Positions 46,195-55,930 of a stretch of 64,000 nt of DNA are shown piece by piece. A program made the position numbers and the translations under genes. A model generated the notes under the pieces. It worked only from the letters and a program-made list of their open reading frames with translations. It did not search any database and was not told where the DNA came from. The stretch's first letter is position 1; every line of letters starts with the position of its first letter. Source of the DNA: Gammaproteobacteria bacterium (ex Lamellibrachia satsuma) (lineage in GTDB: Bacteria; Pseudomonadota; Gammaproteobacteria; Chromatiales; Chromatiaceae); NCBI GenBank assembly GCA_019623805.1, contig CP053680.1, forward strand, positions 3,388,001-3,452,000. Reading direction: 5' to 3'.

Positions 46195-47814
46195 ATGAGA
46201 ATGGATAGGGTGAAAAGGCATTTCATCGCTCTGCTTTTTCTCGTTATGCTTTACAGTTTGGCGTGGTCACTTCAGGCCTCAGAGGCTGCTTTATCCAGTC
46301 AAACGGTTGCCGTGCAGCAAGTGGACGCGATCGAGCCGTTCGGCGCCAAGCTCTTTAACGGAAACTTCCTCAAGGCGCGGGGTGACGGTCTCAACCCCAA
46401 CTATATCCTGGCTCCAGGAGACAAGGTGGCGGTTGCTGCGTGGGGCGCGGTAACTATAAAAGATATTTATACCATCGACAGTCAGGGCAATATCTTCATG
46501 CCGGAGGTAGGGCCGCTGAGGCTCGAAGGGGTGAAAAATGCCGACCTGACAAGTACGGTCAGAGCGCATATCAAGAAGGTCTACACCAGCAATTTTGATG
46601 TCTACACGAATCTGGCTACTGCACAGCCGGTAGCCGTTTTTGTGACAGGTATGGTCAACAATCCGGGCCGTTACGCTGGTCTTCCGTCTGACAGCATCCT
46701 CTATTTTCTCGATCTTGCGGGTGGCATCGATCCCAAACTGGGCAGTTACCGGAAAATTGAGATTATCCGCGCCGGAAAAACCATCAACACAACCGATCTC
46801 TATGATTTTATCCTTAAAGGTAAGATCGCCTCACCCCAACTGCAGGAAAATGACACTATCCTTGTTACACAGCGAGGGGCAGTTGTTCAGCTTGAAGGCA
46901 ATGTGGCCCGGAATGCGCTGATCGAGATGAATTCAGCGAGTTCATCCGGTGGTGAGATTCTGAAGGTGATCCCCAAGGCAGCACAGGCCACTGAGGTCAC
47001 CATCATCGGTATGCGCAATGGTCTGCCAATCAAGCAGACCATGCCACTCATGACCTTCCTTGATTATTCCTTGCACGATGGCGATACGGTAACGCTCAGA
47101 GACGACGGGCGCGCCAATACCATACTGATCAACATCCAGGGTGAATTTAGCGGACCGGCCACGTTGTCGGTAAAACGTGGCTCCCGTCTGGTGGATGTGC
47201 TCAACCACATTCCTGTCGATCCCGGATTGGCGAATACTGATGCGATTCACTTGCGCCGGGTTTCGGTGGCCGTGGCGCAGAAGGATGCTATCAGCGACGC
47301 TCTTTTCCGCTTGGAGCGTAGTTCAATGCTGGCATTGTCTGGCTCCCAGGGTGAAGTGGGGATCCGTGTTCAGGAGGCTGAGTTGATGGCTAAGTTTGCC
47401 GAACGGGCCCGCCTGATTGACCCGCTGGGAAGAGTGGTGACCTCTCAGAATGGGGTTCAACAGAACATTCTGCTGGAACCAGAAGACACGCTCGTTATTC
47501 CCACCAACACACAGATTGTGCGTACGGTCGGTGAGGTGATGATGATGCATGCCGTCACTTATCGTGAAGGCTGGACAGCAGAACAGTATATCCAAAAAGC
47601 CGGTGGTTACTCAGACAGGGCAGATACAGAAAAAGTCATCATTCACCACCCCAATGCCGAAGTTGAGGTAACTGATCCGCAGGTCATCATTATGCCGGGT
47701 GATGAGATTATTGTGCCGCCGAGGGTCGATTCCAAGACAAGGCAGTTTGCCTTGGACATGATGGATGTCATCTACAAGATTGCCATTTCGGCGAAAGTTG
47801 CTTTCACATTATGA
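46195..47814 (+). CDS. Polysaccharide export protein (Wza/OPX family)
   Basis: A 539-residue outer-membrane polysaccharide export protein. A signal peptide covers about residues 1-30 and has no Cys, so unlike E. coli Wza it is not a lipoprotein. The Poly_export domain (NYILAPGDKVAVAAWG, about residue 70) is followed by SLBB domains (VFVTGMVNNPGRYAG and later INIQGEFSGPATLSV, then VRTVGEVMMMHAVTY). The C-terminal helix could form the outer-membrane pore. The start at 46195 has GGAG upstream; a GTG at 46162 would overlap the lipoprotein stop. Followed 15 bases later by the transporter genes. Confidence 0.93.
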   Translation: MRMDRVKRHFIALLFLVMLYSLAWSLQASEAALSSQTVAVQQVDAIEPFGAKLFNGNFLKARGDGLNPNYILAPGDKVAVAAWGAVTIKDIYTIDSQGNIFMPEVGPLRLEGVKNADLTSTVRAHIKKVYTSNFDVYTNLATAQPVAVFVTGMVNNPGRYAGLPSDSILYFLDLAGGIDPKLGSYRKIEIIRAGKTINTTDLYDFILKGKIASPQLQENDTILVTQRGAVVQLEGNVARNALIEMNSASSSGGEILKVIPKAAQATEVTIIGMRNGLPIKQTMPLMTFLDYSLHDGDTVTLRDDGRANTILINIQGEFSGPATLSVKRGSRLVDVLNHIPVDPGLANTDAIHLRRVSVAVAQKDAISDALFRLERSSMLALSGSQGEVGIRVQEAELMAKFAERARLIDPLGRVVTSQNGVQQNILLEPEDTLVIPTNTQIVRTVGEVMMMHAVTYREGWTAEQYIQKAGGYSDRADTEKVIIHHPNAEVEVTDPQVIIMPGDEIIVPPRVDSKTRQFALDMMDVIYKIAISAKVAFTL

Positions 47815-47829
47815 GAAAGAAGAGAACTT

Positions 47830-48612
47830 GTGTCCCGTTCTCCCTTTGAAATTCAGAAAGCTGTTGTCTTCGCGCTCTTTGTTCGCGAGCTGAAAACGCG
47901 CTTTGGCAAGTATCGGCTGGGCTATGTCTGGGCTTTGTTGGAGCCCATGGCCCATGTGATTGTTCTCTCCGCCATCTGGAGTGCCATGGGGCGTAGCGAA
48001 TTTTCTGGGATTCCAGTAGCCCTCTTCCTGGCGACGGGCATAGTCCCTTTTCTCTTTTTCCAAAAAACAGCCGGCCAGTGCATGAATGCCATCGAATCCA
48101 ACCGGGGGCTGTTTAACTATCGCCAGGTACGCCCGGTTGATCCGGTGCTGGCACGTATTATTCTTGAATCGATAGTCTATTTTGCAAGTTATCTTATGCT
48201 GATTTTCGTTGCAGGATGGTTTCTCGATTATGATATAGGGGTTCATAATCTCCTCGGCCTGATTGTAGTCAATGCGTTGCTTTATCTACTGACATTCGGC
48301 GTGGGATTGACCTTTTCGGTCTATGGAGCACTCTATCCAGAGATGATGAAGCTGGTGCCAATATTTATCTTTCGGCCCATGTACTTCATGTCGGGGGTTA
48401 TCTTTCCACTTATAGTTATTCCGACCGAATATCATCACTGGTTGCTCTGGAATCCTCTGCTTCATATAGTTGAACTGAACCACCTGTTCTTTTTTCGCGG
48501 CTTTGAGTCGGGAGAAGTAAATCTGTTATTTGTAACGCTCTTTGCCTTGGTGAGTACAACCTTTGGTCTGCTAAGTTACCGGGCCAACTGGGTGAGGATG
48601 GTGGCAACATGA
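47830..48612 (+). CDS. kpsM: Polysaccharide ABC transporter permease (KpsM/CtrC type)
   Basis: A 260-residue inner-membrane permease of the ABC-2 family with six likely membrane segments. It carries a finished polysaccharide across the inner membrane. The N-terminal FVRELKTRFGKYRLGYVWALLEP is typical for KpsM/CtrC/BexB. It starts with GTG at 47830 after AAGAAGAG, and its end overlaps the ATPase gene by 4 bases (ATGA). Confidence 0.93.
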   Translation: MSRSPFEIQKAVVFALFVRELKTRFGKYRLGYVWALLEPMAHVIVLSAIWSAMGRSEFSGIPVALFLATGIVPFLFFQKTAGQCMNAIESNRGLFNYRQVRPVDPVLARIILESIVYFASYLMLIFVAGWFLDYDIGVHNLLGLIVVNALLYLLTFGVGLTFSVYGALYPEMMKLVPIFIFRPMYFMSGVIFPLIVIPTEYHHWLLWNPLLHIVELNHLFFFRGFESGEVNLLFVTLFALVSTTFGLLSYRANWVRMVAT

Positions 48613-49274
48613 TACGTCTGGAAAATGTCACCAAATCATATCCTACACCCAAGGGGCAGAAATACATCCTGCGTGATGTGAGCATCGAATTTCCGCCAAA
48701 GTGCAACATCGCTATTTTAGGCCGTAACGGCATGGGCAAGTCCACGTTGCTCCGGCTTCTGGGGGGGATTGATTTCCCTAATCGTGGCTATATTCGGAGT
48801 GAGGAAAGGATATCCTGGCCCATGGGTCTGTCAGGCGGAGTACAAGGTAGTATGTCAGGTCGTGATAACGCCCGTTTCGTCTGCCGTATCTACGGTGACA
48901 GTGAACATGAGGTCGAGCGGAAGATCGAATATATCTATGAATTCACAGAACTGGGTGACTACTTTGATATGCCTGTAAAAACCTATTCAAGCGGTATGAA
49001 GGCCAGGCTCTCCTTTGCCACCAGTATGGCGTTCGATTTTGATATCTACCTGATGGACGAGATAACAGCAGTGGGTGACCAGCGGTTTAAGGAGAAGAGC
49101 CGCGCTGCATTGCAGGAGAAAAAGGACAAGGCCAACATCATCAAGGTCTCCCATAACATGCAGGAGTTGATACGTGACTGTGATGTCGGGATCTATCTCG
49201 AAAAGGGTCAGATGCATCTCTATGAAGATATTAAAGAAGCCGTGGCCATCTATCAAAGGGAACAAGCTGCGTAG
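48609..49274 (+). CDS. kpsT: Polysaccharide ABC transporter ATPase (KpsT/CtrD type)
   Basis: A 221-residue ATPase partner of the permease. Walker A is GRNGMGKST, the signature YSSGMKARL and Walker B IYLMDEITAVGD, with VSHN as switch His. The short length without a carbohydrate-binding C-terminal domain resembles KpsT rather than the O-antigen type Wzt, so chain ends need not be recognised by the transporter itself. Confidence 0.95.
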   Translation: MIRLENVTKSYPTPKGQKYILRDVSIEFPPKCNIAILGRNGMGKSTLLRLLGGIDFPNRGYIRSEERISWPMGLSGGVQGSMSGRDNARFVCRIYGDSEHEVERKIEYIYEFTELGDYFDMPVKTYSSGMKARLSFATSMAFDFDIYLMDEITAVGDQRFKEKSRAALQEKKDKANIIKVSHNMQELIRDCDVGIYLEKGQMHLYEDIKEAVAIYQREQAA

Positions 49275-49276
49275 TT

Positions 49277-50377
49277 ATGTCCAAGAGCATATTAATCAAA
49301 CTGGATCGTAGCGCCAGCCTGTTAACTTTGGTAATCATCCCCTTTGCACTGCTTGTGCTCTATTACAGTCTTGTTGCCTCTGATCGGTATACCAGTGAGG
49401 CTATCTTTACCATCAAAGAGAATAGTAGCAGCACAAGCAGTCTCGATATCGGTCTGCTGGGGATCGGAAATCCCTCGGGTCTTGAGGATGAGCGCATCAT
49501 GAAGGAGTATTTGATCTCCGATGACATGCTGGTCTTTCTCGATAAAGAACTCGATCACAAGGCGCACTATCAGAAACTCAGTGCTGACTGGTTCTCCGCT
49601 CTGCAAGCCGATGCAACACGGGAAGAGTATCTGGAGTATTACCGTGACCATATCGATGTCTATTTTGACGAATTGTCGGGACTGTTATTCGTTGAGGTGC
49701 AGGCGTTTGAGCGCGACTATGCCATGCATCTGCTAGAAACCATGCTGCAGCAAGCCGAGAGCGTAGTGAACGAGATCAGCCACCGTCTTGCCATGGCACA
49801 GTACGAGTTTGTGGAGCAGCAGTTGGTGAAGACCCAGGACTCACTCAAGCTTTCCAAACAGCGTCTGTTGGAATTTCAGAATAGATACCAGATCTTCAGC
49901 CCGGAGCAGCAAGGCCAGTCCCTTACTGCCATTATGGATATTATGGAGGGTGAACTCAGTCAGGAGAAGGCCAAACTAAAACAGCTTCTTGGCTTTCAAA
50001 AGAGTAACTCCCCGCAAGTGATCGCCAGCAAAGAGCGTATCCGGGCACTCACAGAGCAGATAATCGATGAAAAACGCCGATTGATCGGAGAAGGGGACGA
50101 AGAGCTGAACGACCTGATGGTGAAGTTTACCAACCTTCAGTTAGATCTCGAATTTACCAAAGACGCCTACGCTTCCGCTCTGGTCGCCCTTGAGCAGTCG
50201 AGGGCAGAGGCCTCAAAAAAGATGAAGCACCTGGTCGTTGTCAGTAAACCCTCTCTGGCGGATGAGGCAAAGTACCCGGACAGAGTCTATATCCTGGTTA
50301 CTGCATTCATCGTATTGTTGATGCTGTTTGGCATAGTCAGAATGACGATTACCACGATCAGGGAACATCAGGACTAA
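49277..50377 (+). CDS. kpsE: Capsule export inner-membrane protein (KpsE/CtrB, PCP-3 type)
   Basis: A 366-residue protein with an N-terminal membrane segment (about residues 15-33), a long periplasmic coiled coil (about 165-315) and a C-terminal membrane segment (about 333-355). Such proteins link the inner-membrane transporter with the OPX channel. VASDRYTSEAIFTIKEN after the first segment is typical of KpsE/BexC/CtrB. It starts 3 bases after the ATPase stop, completing an OPX, permease, ATPase, PCP set. Confidence 0.93.
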   Translation: MSKSILIKLDRSASLLTLVIIPFALLVLYYSLVASDRYTSEAIFTIKENSSSTSSLDIGLLGIGNPSGLEDERIMKEYLISDDMLVFLDKELDHKAHYQKLSADWFSALQADATREEYLEYYRDHIDVYFDELSGLLFVEVQAFERDYAMHLLETMLQQAESVVNEISHRLAMAQYEFVEQQLVKTQDSLKLSKQRLLEFQNRYQIFSPEQQGQSLTAIMDIMEGELSQEKAKLKQLLGFQKSNSPQVIASKERIRALTEQIIDEKRRLIGEGDEELNDLMVKFTNLQLDLEFTKDAYASALVALEQSRAEASKKMKHLVVVSKPSLADEAKYPDRVYILVTAFIVLLMLFGIVRMTITTIREHQD

Positions 50378-50379
50378 GG

Positions 50380-52341
50380 ATGAATTCCTGCATCGAGACA
50401 ATGCTTGAGCTTAACGGAAAGACGCAATCTGAAGGACATGGATTGCTTGCTCCGATTGCAATGCCATTCCATCTCCCTACACCGATTTACGGCGCCATGC
50501 TTGCGATTTGGCATTTGCGTCCTATTTTGCAGCGGCGCTTTCCGTTGCATGAAGGGAGACCAAAAGACTTCGTCCGGTTTCTTGCCTGGTGTGCCATCGA
50601 AGGGCGACGACAGTATGCTATTTTGCGGTCAATACCAGAGTGGGATGCTGCCTTGGTGCGCCCACTATTGCTGCCTTCTCTTACTAATGACCGTTGGTCC
50701 GATGGCTTTTCTGTTGCAATGTTCTTCTACGGGGTCGTGCGTTATCGCTATTTTGTCGCGCCCATGCTGCGGGATGCTCAAGCCCGGCATCGCATTGCAC
50801 GAGCCTTTTGGCGTGGCGAGCGTCAAAAGTTCATGCTTCCTGAACCCAATTCATGGCAAGTTGATTTTATTCATCGGCGGTTTGGTACTCCAGATTCGGT
50901 GATTGCCATGCTTCGGCTTAAAAGCAAAGATGTTGGAAAAAGTACATTGCAGCTGGTCGAAGAGTTTGGTCTGGCCGACGTTCTCCAAAACCTGGAGATA
51001 CATGCTGAGGTTAAACAATTACCTATTGGAGATGGTTGTACATCCCTAACGGAACCTGACAAGGCCCTGTTGCCTGCAGAGCAGAGCCGATTTTATATTC
51101 GGCTCCCCAAACTGGTGCTGCGGAAACTTGCCTGGCTTGAGGTGCGCTTCAAGCGCCGTCCCACCCAGTTTCAGCTGGCCAGTATTACAAACCGCATACC
51201 GATAGGCCAACGTCCATTATCACGATCAACCGAACCCTTTGGCGTAAATCTGTTCGGTTACGCACAGGGCGAGATTGGCATTGGCGAGGATGTACGGCTG
51301 CTTGCCTTGGCACTGAAGTCTCAGGCTATTCCCTTTTGCATCGTAAACGTCAAACCGGGTGATAACGTTTCGCAAATGGATAAAAGTGTCGATCAATGGA
51401 TCGTCGATACACCACGCTACGCTATAAACATCTTTTGTACTACCGGCATCGAGCAGGTCCGCTACGCTTGTGAACGGGGCCTCGATGTGTTTGAAGGTCG
51501 CTATAATATCGGTTATTGGCCCTGGGAGTTGCCCGACTGGCCTGCAAGTTGTGCTCATGCGTTCAGCATGGTGGATGAGCTATGGGGAATCAGCCACTAC
51601 ACTGCCAATGCCTATCGAAGGGCGAAGTGCTCCGTGTATGCGATGCCGCTCTCTGTCACTATCGACAGTGTGGCTCCGATGGGGCGTAAAGATTTCGGCT
51701 TGCCAGAAGAGGACTATCTTTTTGTCTTCTCATTCGATTTTAACTCCACACTCATTCGAAAAAATCCGATAGCCGTTATTCAGGCATTTCAGCGCGCCTT
51801 TCCCCACTCCGCCGGAGGCAAGGTTGGTTTGGTCATTAAGGCGAGTCACGTCAATGCGGGAAATAGAGCGTGGAAACGAATAAAGCCTCTTATCGAGGCA
51901 GATCACCGTATCCATCTCATTGATACCACATTGCGCAGAGCTGAGGTACTGGCACTCTACCAATGCTGTGACTGCTATGTGTCGTTGCACCGGGCAGAGG
52001 GATTTGGACGAGGGCTCGCAGAAGCACTGATGCTGGATCTTCAACTTATCGCCACCGGTTTTTCCGGAAACCTCGACTTTTGCACGGAGGAGCGGGTCGG
52101 GCTGGTGCGCTATCGGCGACAGGATGTACGCCGCCTGGAGTACTTCCATGCCGATGGCCAAAGCTGGGCAGATCCTGATGTTGCTCATGCCGCAGAGCTG
52201 ATGCGGAGTTTTCGTACCAATCCAAGGCCCGTTGAGCCTAAAGCATTTGACTTCAGTCCAGCTACTGCAGGCATCCGCTATGCACAGCGATTGAATGAAA
52301 TAAAACTCCAACTCGATCTAACGAAGGTAAGTCTATGTTGA
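50380..52341 (+). CDS. Glycosyltransferase, GT-B fold (GT4-like C-terminus)
   Basis: A 653-residue protein. The first about 275 residues are unlike common glycosyltransferases and rich in basic residues. From FGVNLFGYAQGEIGIGEDVR (about residue 287) a GT-B glycosyltransferase follows, with the donor-binding HRAEGFGRGLAEALM near residue 545, where the E-x7-E motif of GT4-type enzymes lies. The gene starts 3 bases after kpsE and overlaps manC by 7 bases, so it belongs to the export operon. Sugar donor unknown; GDP-mannose is plausible from the neighbouring manC. Confidence 0.9.
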   Translation: MNSCIETMLELNGKTQSEGHGLLAPIAMPFHLPTPIYGAMLAIWHLRPILQRRFPLHEGRPKDFVRFLAWCAIEGRRQYAILRSIPEWDAALVRPLLLPSLTNDRWSDGFSVAMFFYGVVRYRYFVAPMLRDAQARHRIARAFWRGERQKFMLPEPNSWQVDFIHRRFGTPDSVIAMLRLKSKDVGKSTLQLVEEFGLADVLQNLEIHAEVKQLPIGDGCTSLTEPDKALLPAEQSRFYIRLPKLVLRKLAWLEVRFKRRPTQFQLASITNRIPIGQRPLSRSTEPFGVNLFGYAQGEIGIGEDVRLLALALKSQAIPFCIVNVKPGDNVSQMDKSVDQWIVDTPRYAINIFCTTGIEQVRYACERGLDVFEGRYNIGYWPWELPDWPASCAHAFSMVDELWGISHYTANAYRRAKCSVYAMPLSVTIDSVAPMGRKDFGLPEEDYLFVFSFDFNSTLIRKNPIAVIQAFQRAFPHSAGGKVGLVIKASHVNAGNRAWKRIKPLIEADHRIHLIDTTLRRAEVLALYQCCDCYVSLHRAEGFGRGLAEALMLDLQLIATGFSGNLDFCTEERVGLVRYRRQDVRRLEYFHADGQSWADPDVAHAAELMRSFRTNPRPVEPKAFDFSPATAGIRYAQRLNEIKLQLDLTKVSLC

Positions 52342-53789
52342 TCCCTGTTGTACTTTCAGGCGGAGCGGGTACCCGCTTGTGGCCGGTTTCGCGAGAAGGA
52401 CACCCAAAGCCCTTCATGCGACTGGCGGACGGCGATACCCTGTTGGAAAAAACCTATTCGCGCGCCATTGGTTGTGATGAAGTTAGTGAAGTGCTTACCA
52501 TTACCAATCGCGACTACTACTTCCAGAGCAAGGATTGCTGGAGCAGAAGCATATCTGATGAAGTGATCCCCCGGTTTCTATTAGAGCCCAGCGGGCGAAA
52601 TACTGCACCAGCGCTACTCCTGGGTGCGTTGAAAATTCGCGGTCGACATGGAGAAGACGCGATTATGCTGGTCCTGCCAGCCGACCACCTGATCAAGGAT
52701 ATGGTGGAATTTCGCGCCGATGTAGTACGTGCCAGTGAACTGGCGAAACAGGGTTATCTTGTTACGTTTGGTGTGCATCCCACTCAGCCGGAGACCGGCT
52801 TCGGTTATATCCATGCAGGCGATACTATTGCGGATATGCAAGGGGGTTTCAAGGTTACCAGCTTCATCGAGAAACCACCGCTTGAAGATGCTGAACGAAT
52901 GATTTCTGAAGGTGGGCACTACTGGAATGCAGGTATGTTTTGCTTCCGTGTTAGTGATCTGCTTTCTGCATTTTCTGATTACGCACCAGATATGCTGGCG
53001 GCAGGAGAACGTTGCTGGGAGGCATCCAACTGTAATCAGCAGGATGCCTACTGTGAACTTGAAGCTGACAGCTTTTCAACGTTGGAAAATATCTCCATTG
53101 ACTATGCCATCATGGAAAAAGCCGACAATGTTGCCGTTGTTGCAGCAGGTTTCGACTGGAGCGACATCGGTTCCTGGCAGGCACTGGCGGATCTTGCTGA
53201 ACCCGATGTACAGGGTAACCGGGCATTAGGTGAAGTCGTCAATGTCAACAGCCGAAACTGCTTTGTACAAAGTGAGGACCGGCTGGTAGCCACGCTTGGG
53301 TTGGAAAATATCATGATTGTTGATACCCCGGATGCGCTGCTTGTGAGCCATCGGGATCATGCCCAGAATGTGCGCGAGGTAGTAAAAAAACTCAAGGCAG
53401 AAGGCCACGAATGCTATAAGCACCACCGTACCGTCTCTCGTCCCTGGGGCGCTTACACGGTGCTGGAAGAGGGCAGGCGCTACAAAATCAAACGGATTGA
53501 AGTCAAACCAGGCGCATCTCTGTCACTGCAGATGCATCACCACCGTAGCGAGCACTGGGTTGTGGTACGTGGTACAGCCCGTATCATCAATGGTGATGAA
53601 AAGATGCTGATCAAAGCCAACGAATCAACCTACATTCCAGCAGGCCATAAACACCGGCTGGAAAACCCTGGTGTGATTGATCTGATTATGATCGAGGTGC
53701 AGAGCGGTGAATACCTGGGTGAAGATGATATTGTCCGCATCGAGGACAACTATGGCCGTCGCATCGAGGATAGCTACGACCACCAGTAG
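52335..53789 (+). CDS. manC: Mannose-1-phosphate guanylyltransferase / mannose-6-phosphate isomerase ManC
   Basis: A 484-residue bifunctional enzyme for GDP-mannose synthesis. The N-terminal domain has LSGGAGTRLWPVSRE and the substrate segment PKPFMRL; FIEKPPLEDAE lies in the middle. The C-terminal cupin (about residues 370-475) has the isomerase motif RPWGAYTVLEEG and QMHHHRSEHWVVVRG. Length matches AlgA/ManC (about 480). It overlaps the preceding glycosyltransferase by 7 bases. No manB or phosphomannomutase was seen in the window. Confidence 0.96.
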   Translation: MLIPVVLSGGAGTRLWPVSREGHPKPFMRLADGDTLLEKTYSRAIGCDEVSEVLTITNRDYYFQSKDCWSRSISDEVIPRFLLEPSGRNTAPALLLGALKIRGRHGEDAIMLVLPADHLIKDMVEFRADVVRASELAKQGYLVTFGVHPTQPETGFGYIHAGDTIADMQGGFKVTSFIEKPPLEDAERMISEGGHYWNAGMFCFRVSDLLSAFSDYAPDMLAAGERCWEASNCNQQDAYCELEADSFSTLENISIDYAIMEKADNVAVVAAGFDWSDIGSWQALADLAEPDVQGNRALGEVVNVNSRNCFVQSEDRLVATLGLENIMIVDTPDALLVSHRDHAQNVREVVKKLKAEGHECYKHHRTVSRPWGAYTVLEEGRRYKIKRIEVKPGASLSLQMHHHRSEHWVVVRGTARIINGDEKMLIKANESTYIPAGHKHRLENPGVIDLIMIEVQSGEYLGEDDIVRIEDNYGRRIEDSYDHQ

Positions 53790-53827
53790 GGACGAGACAA
53801 TCTGCTATCAAACAAGATGACGCATAC

Positions 53828-55873
53828 ATGAACATAGTGGTAACTACCGGTTGCCCGCATAGCGGTTGGGAAACTGCATTTCCAGCCTTGCGGCAGCTAG
53901 GACTTGAAGAGGGTGGAGACACCTTTGCTGATTGGCACGACAAGCTGTTCCGGGAAACAGACTTTACCGATCCGGTTCAGCTCAACCAACCTATCCAACC
54001 CGGACCTGATCTGGCGAAAGAGGCGGCGACGCTGTTCCCGGAGGAATCCGATACTCCGATGCTGTGGGCGGACAGCCGAAGTCTGTGGTTGCTTGATTTC
54101 TGGGCAGAAACTTTTCCACAAGCAAGGTTTCTGCTTTTTTATATTCGCGCTGAGAGTGCCTTGGCCTATGCGCTTCAGAAAGGCATAAATCCTGAGCAGT
54201 TCATAGAAGATTGGCATGCGTCAAATCAGGTGTTGATACACTTTCAACGCCGTAATCGCCGCCGTAGCCTATTGCTCGACGCTGAGGCGGCTGCCCAGCA
54301 ACCGGATGCTTTGGCCGATGCCTGCCAACGCATCGGGCTCGTGCTGCAACCTGCGAATCTGTCACCTATCCTTACCTACGCCGCTCCTGCACTGGAGTGT
54401 CTTTTGGCCAGCCAATTCCTGCATGAACAGCCGGCTATCCAAGTCCTGCAAATGGAGCTGGAGGCGAGCGCCCAGCCGTTGGGAGAGGCTGTCGTCCATG
54501 AATTCCCTCAGCTGAAAGAGTTGTACCAAGGCTATCGGCAGTGGCAGACGAGAATTGAGCAGCTGACCACGGGACGAGACGAACAGGCAAAGCTTGCTAC
54601 TGAGCGTCAGGCAGAGCTCACCCAGGTCAAGCAGGCCCAAGAAGTATTGAATGCGGTCAGTAAGGGGGCTGAACAGGAAAACGAACTTCTACTACTGCAA
54701 TTGCACCAAGTACAGGAAGAACTCGAATCAATTTTCCTGCAGAAGCAGCAGATCGAGCAATCCAATAAGGAGCAAGGCAGCAAGCTAAAGCAGCTCCAGC
54801 AGGAACTGGATGAGGCCAGAAGGCAATTTCAGACAGAGGAAAAGGCACGGAAAGGGTTGGCGGGTGAACAGCAGAAGCTGCAATCGCAGATTGGGCACCT
54901 GACCAAGGGACGAGACGAACAAGCAAGGCTGGCCACTGAACGTCAGTCAGAGCTCACCCAGATCAAGCAGACCCAAGAAGTGTTGAATGCGGCCAGTAAG
55001 GGCACTGAACAGGAAAACGAACTTCTGCTACTCCAATTGCACCAAGTTCAGGAAGAACTCGAAGCAGTTTTCCTGCAGAAGCAGCAGATCGACCAATTCC
55101 AGAAGGAGCAAGACTCTAAGCTCAAACAGCTCCAGCAGGAATTGGATCAAACCAGGAAGGATTTTCAGGCAGAGGAGAAGATACGGAAAGGGTTGGCCGG
55201 TGAACAGCAGAAGCTGCAATCGCAGATTGAGCAACTGACTAAGGAAAGAGGCGAACAGGCAAAGCTGGCCACTGAACGTCAGTCAGAGCTCACCCAGATC
55301 AAGCAGACCCAAGAGAGGTTGGCCGCAGCCAATAATAAGACCGAACAGGAAAATGAACTGCTGTTGTTGCAACTGCACCAAGTACAGGAAGAGCTGGAAT
55401 ACTACTTCAATAAATACCTGGAAAGGGTGCGGGAGTTAGAAGAACAAAATAAAGCCGAATTCAGCGGTTCAGAAGAACAGGGAGAGTCGGAGAAGTCAAA
55501 ACCGGCTAAGACCTCGAAGATTACTACACCCATCCGGGCCCTTGCAAAGCCATTCAGGCTCTCGAACAAGGTGAGAAAAAGAGAGAAGATGCTTGTTAAT
55601 CTGCTGAAAGATTCGGGCCTTTTCGATGAGTCTTGGTACCTTTCCAAGTATCCAGATGTGGCCGAGGCAGGCATCGACCCTATTCATCACTATCTGCGAT
55701 ACGGTGCGTCAGAAGGACGTAACCCATCATCTAAATTCGATACAGCATTCTATCTGGCTACCAACCCCGACATCGCCCAAGCAGAAATCAACCCGCTGGT
55801 TCATTATCTCCGGTATGGAAAAGATGAAGGCCGGTTGCCATCAAATCAGGGTGTTACTGCATGGATGCCTTAA
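53828..55873 (+). CDS. Sulfotransferase-like protein with long repetitive coiled coil
   Basis: A 681-residue protein in three parts. Residues 1-about 190 look like a divergent sulfotransferase: TTGCPHSGWETAFPALRQL at the P-loop position and FLLFYIRAESALAYAL at the 3'-phosphate site. Then a coiled coil of about 300 residues built from a 112-residue repeat (two full copies and part of a third). The C-terminus has two 37-residue motifs of the type FDxxxYLxxxPDIAxAxxxPLxHYLRYGxxEGR, common in surface-glycan proteins and glycosyltransferases. Expected in the cytoplasm or at the inner membrane; no signal peptide. The coiled coil shares RDEQAKLA-type units with the protein at 57453, so the two are partly related. 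Confidence 0.8.
   Translation: MNIVVTTGCPHSGWETAFPALRQLGLEEGGDTFADWHDKLFRETDFTDPVQLNQPIQPGPDLAKEAATLFPEESDTPMLWADSRSLWLLDFWAETFPQARFLLFYIRAESALAYALQKGINPEQFIEDWHASNQVLIHFQRRNRRRSLLLDAEAAAQQPDALADACQRIGLVLQPANLSPILTYAAPALECLLASQFLHEQPAIQVLQMELEASAQPLGEAVVHEFPQLKELYQGYRQWQTRIEQLTTGRDEQAKLATERQAELTQVKQAQEVLNAVSKGAEQENELLLLQLHQVQEELESIFLQKQQIEQSNKEQGSKLKQLQQELDEARRQFQTEEKARKGLAGEQQKLQSQIGHLTKGRDEQARLATERQSELTQIKQTQEVLNAASKGTEQENELLLLQLHQVQEELEAVFLQKQQIDQFQKEQDSKLKQLQQELDQTRKDFQAEEKIRKGLAGEQQKLQSQIEQLTKERGEQAKLATERQSELTQIKQTQERLAAANNKTEQENELLLLQLHQVQEELEYYFNKYLERVRELEEQNKAEFSGSEEQGESEKSKPAKTSKITTPIRALAKPFRLSNKVRKREKMLVNLLKDSGLFDESWYLSKYPDVAEAGIDPIHHYLRYGASEGRNPSSKFDTAFYLATNPDIAQAEINPLVHYLRYGKDEGRLPSNQGVTAWMP
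54563..55430 (+). repeat. 336-bp coding tandem repeat (2.5 copies)
   Basis: The CTGACC/CTGACT marker recurs at 54563, 54899 and 55235, exactly 336 bases (112 codons) apart. Each unit encodes RDEQAKLATERQ, then ENELLLLQLHQVQEELE, then KLQSQI. The third copy is cut short. The repeat is close at DNA level, so recent duplication is likely. Confidence 0.9.
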
Positions 55874-55930
55874 AGCGTGGTTTCTGTCAGGATCAACGGC
55901 CATTGTATAAGGCCAGTATTGCCTGTTGAA

